Of a stretch of 41,447 nucleotides of DNA, positions 7,565-15,593 are shown piece by piece. Positions within the stretch are counted from its first letter, which is position 1; each line of letters begins with the position of its first letter. The notes beneath the pieces are model-generated. The model was not told where the DNA came from. It did no database searches and saw nothing but the letters and a program-made list of their open reading frames with translations. This stretch comes from a virus, in IMG/VR virus record IMGVR_UViG_3300045284_000480, positions 1-41,447 of that record; one strand, given 5' to 3'. The position numbers were made by a program, and so were the translations under genes.

Positions 7565-9160
7565 ATGGGCCGGAGGTTTCAGTCCGGCCACTCGATCGTC
7601 TTCCCGGTTCCGTCCATCCTCAACGGGCAGGACGGAGGCCCGCGGACGATCCTTGTGGTAGGCAAGGCGAACACGTCCGCGTACCAGCCGATCCTCTACA
7701 CCCGCTCCTCCGGCGCTCACGGCTGGTGGTGCGAGGTGGACACCACCGGTGGCTTCCACGTCAACTACGGCACCGGTACCACCGCGCGCAACTGCGGCAC
7801 GGCCACCGTGTCCACCGCATCGATCTGGACCTTCAGCAAGGACAACAGCGGAAGCGTCCACCCGTTCGGCCGAATCTTCACCGGGGCCTCGTTTGCCACC
7901 GATTCCGGGGACGTTGACTCGGGTCTCACGCTGGTGGACGGCACGGCCATCGACACCTCATACGGTGTCCAGGTTGGACGGTGGGGCAACACCGGCACGG
8001 ACTACGCCGCGGACCTGGAGATCTACTTTATCGCGGTGTGGAACTCGGTGGTTGCGGGCTCCGCGCTCGCAGCCCTCACCAAGACCAAGTCCGGGATCAT
8101 TGCCGGGAGCCCGGACTACTGGATCTCGTTCGAGGGCTCGACCACCGTCGACTCCGTCTCGGGCTCGCCCACGGTCACGGGCACCACCGCCGTGTCCGAC
8201 CCCTCGGGCTTCTTTGGCTCGGGCGGCCTGACGCAGGCGCTTCCGGTGGCCAGCGAGACCAGCACGGCGCAGACGTTCGGCCGGCGCAAGACGCGCGCCG
8301 TGCCCGTGGCCAGCGAGACCGCCACCGCCGTGGTGCTCGGCGCCCGCAAGAGCCGCGCCCTCGCCCCCGCCGGGGAGACCTCGTCCGCGCTCGCGCCGGT
8401 GGCCAGCAAGCGCCGCGCCGTGCCGGTGGCCCTGGAGGCGGACTCCGCGGGCACCCTCGGCGGCCGGAAGACCCGCGGCATGCCGGTGGCCACGGAGACC
8501 TCCAGCGCGAGCACCATCCTCCCGAGCAAGCGCCGCGCGCTCCCGCCCGCGGTGGAGACCAGCACGGCGCAGACGTTCGGCACGCCGGAGGGCGGCCTCG
8601 TGCAGGCCCTCCCCACGGCGGTGGAGACCAGCACGGCACGCACCATCGTGGGCAGCAAGCGGGCCGAGTTGCCACCCGCGTACGAGTACTCGACCGCGGT
8701 CACGCTGGCCGGCGGCGCGCCGGAAGGGAGCGGAGTCATGAACCTCGGGGCGATCATGGACGAGATGGCCGCCCGCCTGCGCGGCGCGCCCTCGCTGGCC
8801 GGCCGGACCTTCGCCTACCCGCCGGGCAGCATCAAGGCTCCGGCAGCGATCGTCACCTACCCGACCGACTACAAGTACGACCTCACGTACGGGCGCGGCA
8901 TGGACCGGATCACCGGTGAGGTGGTCATCGTGGTGGGCCGTCCCACCGAGCGGCAGACCAGGGACCGCATCACGAGGTACGCGGACGGGGCAGGGCCGGA
9001 GAGCGTCAAGGCGCTCCTTGACGGGGATGCGGGGGACTACGTGAACTGTGACTCCGTCACGGTTTCGGACGCCCTTTTTGATGGGGTCCAGATCGGCGGC
9101 ATTGACTACCTTGCCGTTGTATTCTCAGTCGACATTGCAGGACGAGGGGCACAGTCATGA
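7565..9160 (+). CDS. Fusion: LamG-like domain, eight 20-residue repeats, tail-terminator domain
   Basis: The product has 531 residues in three parts. Residues 1-215 are a concanavalin/LamG-type jelly roll with LVVGKANTSAYQPIL, WWCEVDTTGGF and VQVGRWG. Residues about 220-390 contain eight repeats of roughly 20 residues, consensus ALPVASETSTAxTxGxRKTR. The last 140 residues (from ATG 8738) look like a small tail-terminator/neck protein: MNLGAIMDEMAARLRG, TYGRGMDRITGEVVIVVGR. A good internal Shine-Dalgarno, GGGAG 7 nt before ATG 8738, could give the terminator domain alone as well as the fusion. The fusion would display a carbohydrate-binding domain at the neck. The stop overlaps the major tail gene by 4 nt. 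Confidence 0.75.
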   Translation: MGRRFQSGHSIVFPVPSILNGQDGGPRTILVVGKANTSAYQPILYTRSSGAHGWWCEVDTTGGFHVNYGTGTTARNCGTATVSTASIWTFSKDNSGSVHPFGRIFTGASFATDSGDVDSGLTLVDGTAIDTSYGVQVGRWGNTGTDYAADLEIYFIAVWNSVVAGSALAALTKTKSGIIAGSPDYWISFEGSTTVDSVSGSPTVTGTTAVSDPSGFFGSGGLTQALPVASETSTAQTFGRRKTRAVPVASETATAVVLGARKSRALAPAGETSSALAPVASKRRAVPVALEADSAGTLGGRKTRGMPVATETSSASTILPSKRRALPPAVETSTAQTFGTPEGGLVQALPTAVETSTARTIVGSKRAELPPAYEYSTAVTLAGGAPEGSGVMNLGAIMDEMAARLRGAPSLAGRTFAYPPGSIKAPAAIVTYPTDYKYDLTYGRGMDRITGEVVIVVGRPTERQTRDRITRYADGAGPESVKALLDGDAGDYVNCDSVTVSDALFDGVQIGGIDYLAVVFSVDIAGRGAQS

Positions 9161-9561
9161 GTTTCGTGCACGGGCGGCACACGTTCATCTCCCTGGATGG
9201 GGATGACCTCTCCATCTACACCGACAGCAGTGAGCTTGGGCTCACTGCTGACACCCACGATGTCACCACCTACGGCAAGGACGCCCACGTCTACGAGGGC
9301 GGTCTCACGGACGGCACGGCCAAGATGTCCGGCACGTACGACAACACCGCCGGTGTTGGCCCGCGGGCCGTCATCCGGCCGCTCATCGGGTCCAAGGTGG
9401 TGTTGGTCCGGCGCACCGAGGGAACGGGCTCGGGCAAGCCGCAGGACACCGTTGACGTGGTGGTCAAGGGCTACACCGAGACCAACCCCGTGGCGGACAT
9501 GGTCAAGTGGTCCGCGGACCTCCAGTGCTCCGATGACGTCGACTCCACTCCGCAGGCGTAA
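9157..9561 (+). CDS. Major tail protein
   Basis: This is the 134-residue subunit of the tail tube. The start SFVHGRHTFISLDGDDLSIYTDSSEL, the strand pattern DVTTYGKDAHVYEGGLTDGTAKMSGTYDN and the C-terminal KWSADLQCSDDV fit small actinophage tail-tube proteins. It starts by a 4-nt ATGA overlap with the fusion gene. Position after the tail terminator and before the chaperones is canonical. Confidence 0.85.
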   Translation: MSFVHGRHTFISLDGDDLSIYTDSSELGLTADTHDVTTYGKDAHVYEGGLTDGTAKMSGTYDNTAGVGPRAVIRPLIGSKVVLVRRTEGTGSGKPQDTVDVVVKGYTETNPVADMVKWSADLQCSDDVDSTPQA

Positions 9562-9573
9562 GGAGCCCGGACC

Positions 9574-9909
9574 ATGACCGCATACGCACTCACCACCCCG
9601 GACCGGGACGGCAACGTGGTGGCCGGCGCCGCCGTCTCGGGAACGGACACCATCACCCGGGCCGTGCTCGGACAGAGGGGCGTAATCCTGGAGATCATCA
9701 ACGGGAACGCCTCGCCAGACACGGTGACCATCTCGGACGCCACCACCACGCGCTCCGGCGCGGCGGCCTCGGCCATCTCCAAGGCCGTGGCCAACGGCAC
9801 GGCTCAGGTGTTCCTGATCCTGCCGCAGCAAGCGGACCCGATTACCAAGGTGGTGAGTCTCACGCACTCCGTGACCTCCACCGTCACCTACAAGATGTAT
9901 CCACGCTAG
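9574..9909 (+). CDS. Small beta-rich tail-region protein
   Basis: This encodes a 111-residue Thr/Val/Ala-rich protein with no obvious catalytic motif. Its pattern of short beta strands (VILEIINGNASPDTVTISDA, QVFLILPQQADPITKVVSL) is similar in style to the cement protein at 6034, so it may decorate the tail tube. It is expressed 12 nt after the major tail gene with a ready Shine-Dalgarno (AAGGAG). A partial copy of the phage operator follows its stop immediately. Confidence 0.55.
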   Translation: MTAYALTTPDRDGNVVAGAAVSGTDTITRAVLGQRGVILEIINGNASPDTVTISDATTTRSGAAASAISKAVANGTAQVFLILPQQADPITKVVSLTHSVTSTVTYKMYPR

Positions 9910-9936
9910 CTTACCAAGTTCTTAGGGGGACTGCAA
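9908..9936 (-). promoter_or_regulatory. Operator-like site and antisense promoter inside the tail genes
   Basis: On the minus strand: -35 TTGCAG (9936-9931), 17-nt spacer, -10 TAAGCT (9913-9908). The left operator arm CTTACCAAGTTCTTAG (9910-9925) is intact and the right arm is replaced by GGGGG, which doubles as Shine-Dalgarno for the tail chaperone. It could block transcription (stoperator-like) or drive antisense RNA. Confidence 0.6.
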
Positions 9937-10274
9937 TGGACGCGAGCGCACTCACCAACCCCGGCCGCATCGGGACCGACACCCACGAGATTGATGGCGT
10001 GGGCGAGGTCAAGTTCCGGGGCATGACGCGGTTCGAGTTGCACAAGGCGGGCCAGATCGGGGAACAGCACGGCGCGGCGGCGCAGGAGGCGTTCATCCTC
10101 TCGTGCTGTCTGCTGGACCCCGTGATGTCCGAGGCGCAGGTCAAGGAGTGGCAGAAGGCGGCGCCCGCTGGCGAAATCGCTCCGCTCCAGCGCAAGATCA
10201 ACGTCCTTTCCAAGATCGGGAAGGATGCCGCCAAAAGCGACGTACAAGGCGATGGAGAGGGACCCGTCAATTGA
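9936..10274 (+). CDS. Tail assembly chaperone, short (G-like) form
   Basis: The 112-residue protein has the pattern of an actinophage tail chaperone: VGEVKFRGMTRFELHKAGQ, then AFILSCCLLDPVMSEAQVKEWQKAAPAGEIAPLQRKI. It coats the tape measure during assembly. Its reading frame closes at TGA 10272-10274. The downstream frame continues the chaperone, as in lambda G/GT, so a frameshift at an AAAA run (10233-10236) is likely. ATG 9936 is served by AGGGGGA, which lies within the operator-like sequence. Confidence 0.8.
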   Translation: MDASALTNPGRIGTDTHEIDGVGEVKFRGMTRFELHKAGQIGEQHGAAAQEAFILSCCLLDPVMSEAQVKEWQKAAPAGEIAPLQRKINVLSKIGKDAAKSDVQGDGEGPVN

Positions 10275-10422
10275 GTTCGAGCACTTCCTAGCTCAGAAAC
10301 TCGGCATGACGGTGCAGGACATGGTGGAGCGGATGAGTGCCGCCGAGTTCGTCTCGTGGGAGATCTACTACGGTCGCGAGGCGCAGAGGGTCCAGATGGC
10401 AAACCGAGGGGGTGGCAAGTGA
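10225..10422 (+). CDS. Tail assembly chaperone, T-like extension (likely +1 frameshift product)
   Basis: This open frame overlaps the 3' end of the G-like gene in the +1 frame and carries FVSWEIYYGREAQR, typical of the T part of GT chaperones. A ribosome decoding AAA at 10233-10235 can slip +1 onto AAA at 10234-10236 with full pairing, giving a fusion from 9936 to 10422. An ATG at 10225 exists, but the purines before it are too close to serve as a good Shine-Dalgarno, so independent initiation is less likely. Most such phages use -1 slippage; here the frames require +1 or -2. Confidence 0.7.
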   Translation: MPPKATYKAMERDPSIEFEHFLAQKLGMTVQDMVERMSAAEFVSWEIYYGREAQRVQMANRGGGK

Positions 10423-10838
10423 GCGGGATGGATCTGAAGATCGGCATCGAGGGACTCAAGGATCTCAACAAGTCCTTGCGCACCCTCGATTCCGAGGCGC
10501 CCAAGGCGCTCCGTCTCGCGCTCAACTCCTCCGCGGACATCTTCATCGGCGAGGTGCGCTTGGTCATCCCCAAGCGCACCGGCCGGGCGGCGGCATCGCT
10601 CAAGGCGGCATCGACCCGGACCGCGGTCCGCATCCGGGTGGGCGGGCCCAAGGCCCCGTACTATCCATGGCTGGACTTTGGCGGCCGGGTCGGACCCAAG
10701 AAGTCGGTGGTCCGCCCGTTCTACCGTGAGGGCCGCTACATCTACCCCACGCTTCGCAAGGAGCGCGCCAAGTTTGAGTCCTCTGTGGAGCGTGCGCTCG
10801 GGGACCTCATCCGCACCTCGGGATTGGACGCCTCGTAA
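10419..10838 (+). CDS. HK97 gp10-like neck/tail completion protein
   Basis: The 139-residue product contains LKDLNKSLRTLDSEAPKALRLALNSSADIFIGEVRLVIPKRTGRAAASLK, the usual gp10 pattern of a helix followed by PKRTGRAAxSL, and PYYPWLDFGG, also family-typical. Such proteins complete the head-tail neck. The position is odd: the gene normally lies before the major tail gene, but here it lies after the chaperones and directly before the tape measure. GTG 10419 forms a 4-nt overlap (GTGA) with the chaperone stop and has GAGGGGG upstream; ATG 10428 is an alternative. Confidence 0.8.
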   Translation: MSGMDLKIGIEGLKDLNKSLRTLDSEAPKALRLALNSSADIFIGEVRLVIPKRTGRAAASLKAASTRTAVRIRVGGPKAPYYPWLDFGGRVGPKKSVVRPFYREGRYIYPTLRKERAKFESSVERALGDLIRTSGLDAS

Positions 10839-12283
10839 TGGCCGGCAACAGCACCACCATCACCTTTGCCGGTGATGCTGACGACCTCCGCAAGGCGGCC
10901 AAGGAATCCACGGATGCCCTGGACGAGGTGGGCGCCGCCGCGGGCCAAGCCAATGAGGACATGGGGAAGACCTCCAAGGGGGGCGATGACCTCTCCTCGA
11001 AAATGGGTCACCTCGGGTCCACGGTCTCCGGCACGGTGGACGCCATCGGGACGCTCGCGGACGGCATGCAGGCCCTCGCCGATGTGCAGAACATCGAGGC
11101 CACCAGGGCGGCGCGTCAGGCTCGCCTCACTGCGGACGTGGAGCAGGCGCAGATCGACCAGAGGCAGGCCGCCGAGGATCTCCGGCAAGCGAACCTCGAT
11201 CTGTCACAGTCCTATCTGGACGGTGAGCAGGCCCTCGTGGATGGTAAGCAGGCGGCCATCGACATCAAGCAAGCCACGCTGGACGCCGAGGTGGCGCAGA
11301 CGGAGTACAACGCGGCCGTGAAGGAGCACGGCAAGAACTCTGCGGAGGCGAAGCAGGCGAGCATCGATCTCGACCAGGCAACCGCGGACCTCTCGCAAGC
11401 TCAGCTTGACCAGAAGCAGGCGCAACAGGACGCCAACCAGTACACCGCCGATGGTCGGCAGGCGATGATCGATGCCACGCAAGCCACCCGGGACGGCAAG
11501 GATGCAACCCTCGACCTCAACGACGCGCTGAAGGAGGCCAACCCGAGCGGGCTCCAGAAGTGGGCGGACAACCTCGCGTTGGTGACGCCTCTCCTCTCCG
11601 CGGTGGTGGGCGTGATGGGTCTCGTGACCGCCGCACAGTGGTTGTGGAATGCGTCCCTGTGGGCGAGCCCGGTCACCTGGATCGTCATTGGCGTGATTGC
11701 GCTCATCGCCGTGATTGTCCTCATCGCGACCAAGACCACGTGGTTCCAGGACATCTGGAATGCCGCGTGGGGCGGCATCAAGAGCGCCGCCTCGTGGGCA
11801 TGGGACGGCATCAAGAGCGCCGCCTCGGCAACATGGGAGTACCTCCAGAAGGTGTGGGACTACGTCCTCGCCACCCCCGGCAAAATCAAGAGCGCCTTCT
11901 CCTCCGCCGGGTCCTTCATCAGCGCGCCGTTCCGGGCAGGCTTCAACGCCATCTCGGACGCCTGGAACAACACCATCGGCAGGCTCTCGTGGTCCGTGCC
12001 GGATTGGGTGCCCTACATCGGCGGCAACACCATCTCCGTGCCCAAGCTCCCGCACTACCACCAGGGCGGCATTGTCCCCGGTGGCCTCGGCGCCGAGACC
12101 CTCGCCGTGCTCCAGTCGGGCGAGCGCATCACGGCCGGCGCCGGTGGGGATGGCGGGTACCGCGAGGTGCGCCTAGTCTCGGACGGTACGGCGATGAGTG
12201 ATTGGGTGCTGGAGATGGTGCGGGACGCGGTTGGCCTGCGCGGTGGAGACCCGGTGCGGGTGCTCGGGAACACGAGGGGTTGA
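10838..12283 (+). CDS. Tape measure protein
   Basis: This 481-residue protein sets tail length and probably helps DNA delivery. Residues about 90-235 form a long coiled coil with an 11-residue-like rhythm rich in Gln, Asp and Ala. Residues about 240-305 contain two or three hydrophobic membrane-type segments (LVTPLLSAVVGVMGLV, WIVIGVIALIAVIVLIA). These are followed by Trp-rich amphipathic repeats (IWNAAWGGIKSAASWAWDGI) and a Gly-rich end. At about 1.5 angstrom per residue it predicts a short tail of roughly 70 nm. It starts in TAATG with the gp10-like gene. Confidence 0.92.
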   Translation: MAGNSTTITFAGDADDLRKAAKESTDALDEVGAAAGQANEDMGKTSKGGDDLSSKMGHLGSTVSGTVDAIGTLADGMQALADVQNIEATRAARQARLTADVEQAQIDQRQAAEDLRQANLDLSQSYLDGEQALVDGKQAAIDIKQATLDAEVAQTEYNAAVKEHGKNSAEAKQASIDLDQATADLSQAQLDQKQAQQDANQYTADGRQAMIDATQATRDGKDATLDLNDALKEANPSGLQKWADNLALVTPLLSAVVGVMGLVTAAQWLWNASLWASPVTWIVIGVIALIAVIVLIATKTTWFQDIWNAAWGGIKSAASWAWDGIKSAASATWEYLQKVWDYVLATPGKIKSAFSSAGSFISAPFRAGFNAISDAWNNTIGRLSWSVPDWVPYIGGNTISVPKLPHYHQGGIVPGGLGAETLAVLQSGERITAGAGGDGGYREVRLVSDGTAMSDWVLEMVRDAVGLRGGDPVRVLGNTRG

Positions 12284-12284
12284 G

Positions 12285-15059
12285 ATGAAGCAAGCGGTGG
12301 GCGTTGACCTCTTCTACGATGGCGTCTGGAACGAACAGCCGGACTCCGTGTACGCCCGAGACCCGATCGTCATCACCCGCGGGAACCCGAGCACGGCCAC
12401 GCTCACGTTCGACAACCACACCATCCCCGGCAAGTACGCGCCCAAGTCCATCGTGGGCCCGCTCTACGGGAAGATCGGGCAGAACACCCCGCTCCGCATC
12501 CGGTGTGACGTGGAGCCGCTGCATCGGGACACCTTCACCCGTACGGCCTCCAACAATTGGGGGACCATCTTTGCCACCACCGCGGGTGGGTGGACCATCG
12601 TCTTCTCCTCGGGCTCGAACGCAGATTTCAACGTCAACGGGTCGCAGGGTACCCACGCGGTCACCACCGCAGCGAGCTACCGGATGTGCTTCCTCGCCGA
12701 GATTGCCACCGACGATCCGGACGTCACGGCCACCGTGACCATGCCGGTCCCCACCGGCGGCAACCTGGAGCCCTGCATCATCCTTTGTGGACTGACCACC
12801 ACCACGTACTACATGCTCCGCGCCAACGTCAAGACCACCAACGCGATCGACCTGGTTATCATTGCGGTGGTCAACGGCTTTGAGACCACGCTGGCGACGG
12901 TGGCCACCTCCCTCACGCACTCGGCCACCACGCCGCTCACGCTGCGCGGCAGGCTCTCGGCCGGGCAGATCGAGTTCGGCGCCGCGCAGGGCAGCGAGCC
13001 CACCTCGTTCCAGGCCGTGGCCTACGATTCCTCGATTCTCGGCCGGGGATGGGTGGGCGTGCGCTCGGGCCGCGCCGCCGCGAACACCAACACCGGGACG
13101 CAGTTCGCATGGGACAACGTGGCCATCCGCATCGGCCGGACCCGGTTCGTGGGCGAGGTGGACACCTGGACCCCGGACCGCGCGGTGAAAGGTGACGCCT
13201 GGACCAAGGTCAAGGCGTGCGGGGTGCGCCAGCGGTTGGGCATTGGCGTGGACCCCCTGAAGTCCTCGGCGCGTCAGTACTACGAGGGCCTTGCGCCGCT
13301 CGGGTACGCGCCGATGGAGCCGGGCTCCCGCCTCACCAACGTGGTAGATGACGCGCGCCCGATGCAGTTCTCCGGGACCGAGATCGATTGGGGCGTGTAC
13401 TCCGGACCGCAGGGATCGGACAAGGGACCCAAGTTCTTCCTCAACGACGACCGGCCGCCGGTCTCGCAGATGTTCCTACCCCTCGATGGAACATCCGTTG
13501 AGTGGCAAGTGAACCTCTGGTTCCGGGCGCATGCCGGCCCCAACTCGGACATCTTCTTTGCCTCGGTGGTCGACTTCATCGAGATTGCCACCTCGGGCAC
13601 CGTGGCGTACTGGACGGTGGAGGCGTTCTCCGATCCGTCCGTGCCGCAACTCGAAATCACGGCAACCGGGTTCGACTCCAACCGGGACATCATCTCGCCC
13701 ACCGTCTCGGCCGTCATCAGCGACTATGAAGCGATCGATGACCGCTGGCACATGATCACCATCCAGGCGTCCGAGTCCGGCGGTTTCGCCTCGGTTGCGG
13801 TCAGCATCGATGCGAACGCGGGCGCCTCGGACTTCACCGCGAGCTACACCAACGGGCGCCTCCTCGGGGTGTATCTCCCCAAGCGCTCGGACCCGTCGAA
13901 CGTGTCCGATCCGTCGATGATGCACCTGGTGGCGTTCGATGACCAGAACGCGGACGTGGCGGACCTCTTCTTTGCCGGGCTCGGTTGGCCAGGAGAGTCC
14001 GCGGATGTGCGGTTCCTCCGCCTCTGCCGCGAGAACAACGTCTTGGCCTACGTGGCTGGCACCACCACCGGCGCGGCGCTCATGGGCCCGCAGGGTCTGC
14101 ATACGCTCCTGGAGCACCTGGACGAGATCGAACGCACCGATGACGCGATCATCTACGAGCCGCGGGCCGTGCTCGGGCTCGGCATGCGCACCGGTCAGTC
14201 CAAGCTCAACCAGAAGTCCAAACTGACGTTGGCCTACGGCGCCGGGGGCGGAGAGATTGCCCCGCCCCTCACGCCGGTGGTGGGCGCCGCCAACATCCGC
14301 AACGATGTGACCGCCTCCAACCCCGCCGGTGGAGAGCGCCGGGTGGAGCAGACCACCGGCACGTACAACACGCAGTTGCCCGGGACGGCGGCCGGCGCCG
14401 TGGGCCGGTACGCCACGCGCATGAACGTCAACTTTGGCGTGGCCGAGGATGACCCGGTGGACGATGACTCGCTCATCTACGCCGCGGGGTGGCGCGTCGG
14501 CAAGGGGACGTGGGATGGGACCTGGTACGCGGGTGCCACCGCGGACCTCGATGCGGCGCCGTACCTCGCCCCCGCGGTGGCCGCCATCGACTACGGGGAC
14601 CTGATCACCCTCGATGCTCTGCCCCTCGATGACGCGCTCCAGGCGCTGGACCACCTCGTGGTCGGCTACACCGAGACCCTCGGCACTCACCGCCGAACGA
14701 TCCGGTTCGACCTGGAGCCCGGCGGCCCGTATCAGGTGGGGGTCCTCTCCGGAACCTCGGGGGATACCGACCCGTTCGTGGGCCACCTCGAAACGGACGG
14801 CTCCACCACCAGCGGCGCCATCCTGGCCGGCGCCGCCTCCTTCAGCGTGGCCACGCCGAGCGGTCCACTGTGGAGCACGGATGCCGATGACTACCCGGAG
14901 AACTTCCTCGTGGGCGGCCAGGAGATCGGCGTGTCCGCGGTCTCCGGCGCGTCCTCTCCGCAGACGTTCACGGTGCAGACCACGGGTCGGCAGTTCGTCT
15001 ACCCTGTTCCCTCGGGGTCACCGGTTGCGGTGGCGGACCCGATCGTCCCAACCCTGTAG
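12285..15059 (+). CDS. Large minor tail protein (tail tip) with embedded jelly-roll domains
   Basis: This is a 924-residue tail tip protein. The N-terminal 80 residues (KQAVGVDLFYDGVWNEQ, ITRGNPSTATLTFDNH) and the segment around residue 290 (FVGEVDTWTPDRAV) form the tail-hub-like scaffold. A beta jelly-roll domain is inserted between them (about residues 85-280). A second LamG-like domain (about 375-600, FFLNDDRPPVSQMFLPLDG, DDRWHMITIQAS) follows, then a region typical of Streptomyces phage tail proteins (FAGLGWPGESADVRFLRLCREN). Carbohydrate binding to the host wall is a reasonable inference. It begins 1 nt after the tape measure stop. Confidence 0.85.
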   Translation: MKQAVGVDLFYDGVWNEQPDSVYARDPIVITRGNPSTATLTFDNHTIPGKYAPKSIVGPLYGKIGQNTPLRIRCDVEPLHRDTFTRTASNNWGTIFATTAGGWTIVFSSGSNADFNVNGSQGTHAVTTAASYRMCFLAEIATDDPDVTATVTMPVPTGGNLEPCIILCGLTTTTYYMLRANVKTTNAIDLVIIAVVNGFETTLATVATSLTHSATTPLTLRGRLSAGQIEFGAAQGSEPTSFQAVAYDSSILGRGWVGVRSGRAAANTNTGTQFAWDNVAIRIGRTRFVGEVDTWTPDRAVKGDAWTKVKACGVRQRLGIGVDPLKSSARQYYEGLAPLGYAPMEPGSRLTNVVDDARPMQFSGTEIDWGVYSGPQGSDKGPKFFLNDDRPPVSQMFLPLDGTSVEWQVNLWFRAHAGPNSDIFFASVVDFIEIATSGTVAYWTVEAFSDPSVPQLEITATGFDSNRDIISPTVSAVISDYEAIDDRWHMITIQASESGGFASVAVSIDANAGASDFTASYTNGRLLGVYLPKRSDPSNVSDPSMMHLVAFDDQNADVADLFFAGLGWPGESADVRFLRLCRENNVLAYVAGTTTGAALMGPQGLHTLLEHLDEIERTDDAIIYEPRAVLGLGMRTGQSKLNQKSKLTLAYGAGGGEIAPPLTPVVGAANIRNDVTASNPAGGERRVEQTTGTYNTQLPGTAAGAVGRYATRMNVNFGVAEDDPVDDDSLIYAAGWRVGKGTWDGTWYAGATADLDAAPYLAPAVAAIDYGDLITLDALPLDDALQALDHLVVGYTETLGTHRRTIRFDLEPGGPYQVGVLSGTSGDTDPFVGHLETDGSTTSGAILAGAASFSVATPSGPLWSTDADDYPENFLVGGQEIGVSAVSGASSPQTFTVQTTGRQFVYPVPSGSPVAVADPIVPTL

Positions 15060-15068
15060 GAGAGCCCG

Positions 15069-15554
15069 ATGGCCCTGCCCGTCTTCACCTCCGGCCGCAA
15101 GCTCCGGGCCTCCGAACTCGCTGCCCTCGTGGCCGCCATGAACGCCCCCACGGTCCGGGCGGTGGACGCCACCAGCCGGACCACCACCAGCACCAGCTAC
15201 ACGGGGACCCTCACGGCCGCCGGGCTCTGCGGGGTGTCGTTCGTGGCGCCGCAGTCCGGGAAGGTGCTCATCCATTGGGCCGCGCGCCTCGGCAACGGCT
15301 CCAGCCCCAACCGCGCGGACTGCTCCCCCGCCATCCGCGCGGGCTCCACGGTGGGCTCGGGGACCTCGTTCCAGGCGGCCGGCGACGGGACCTCGATCAC
15401 GTCGATTGCGAGCGCGCGAATCGGGGCAAGCACGGTGGTAACGGGGCTTACCCCCGGAGATACGTACAACGTGTCCTTGGAACAGCGGTCCTTCAGCGCG
15501 GGCACCACAACGGTTGGAGATCGAGAGGTCACCGTGGTCCCCTTGCTCGCGTGA
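15069..15554 (+). CDS. Small tail fibre/tip protein
   Basis: The 161-residue protein opens ALPVFTSGRKLRASELAALVAAMN, an N-terminal helix that is common in actinophage tail proteins and likely anchors it to the tip. The rest is a Ser/Thr/Gly-rich beta sandwich (SYTGTLTAAGLCGVSFVAPQSGKVLIHWAA, TYNVSLEQRS) resembling small receptor-binding heads. It starts 9 nt after the large minor tail gene with GGAGAG upstream. Receptor binding is inference. Confidence 0.65.
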   Translation: MALPVFTSGRKLRASELAALVAAMNAPTVRAVDATSRTTTSTSYTGTLTAAGLCGVSFVAPQSGKVLIHWAARLGNGSSPNRADCSPAIRAGSTVGSGTSFQAAGDGTSITSIASARIGASTVVTGLTPGDTYNVSLEQRSFSAGTTTVGDREVTVVPLLA

Positions 15555-15593
15555 GAACCGGTACCGTAGGCATCGACGTAGGGGAGGAAACCG

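Noticed and set aside
9841-9860. Another operator-like string (ATTACCAAGGTGGTGAG)
   Set aside because: It encodes normal codons in frame in the 9574-9909 gene, lacks the right arm and has no promoter boxes.
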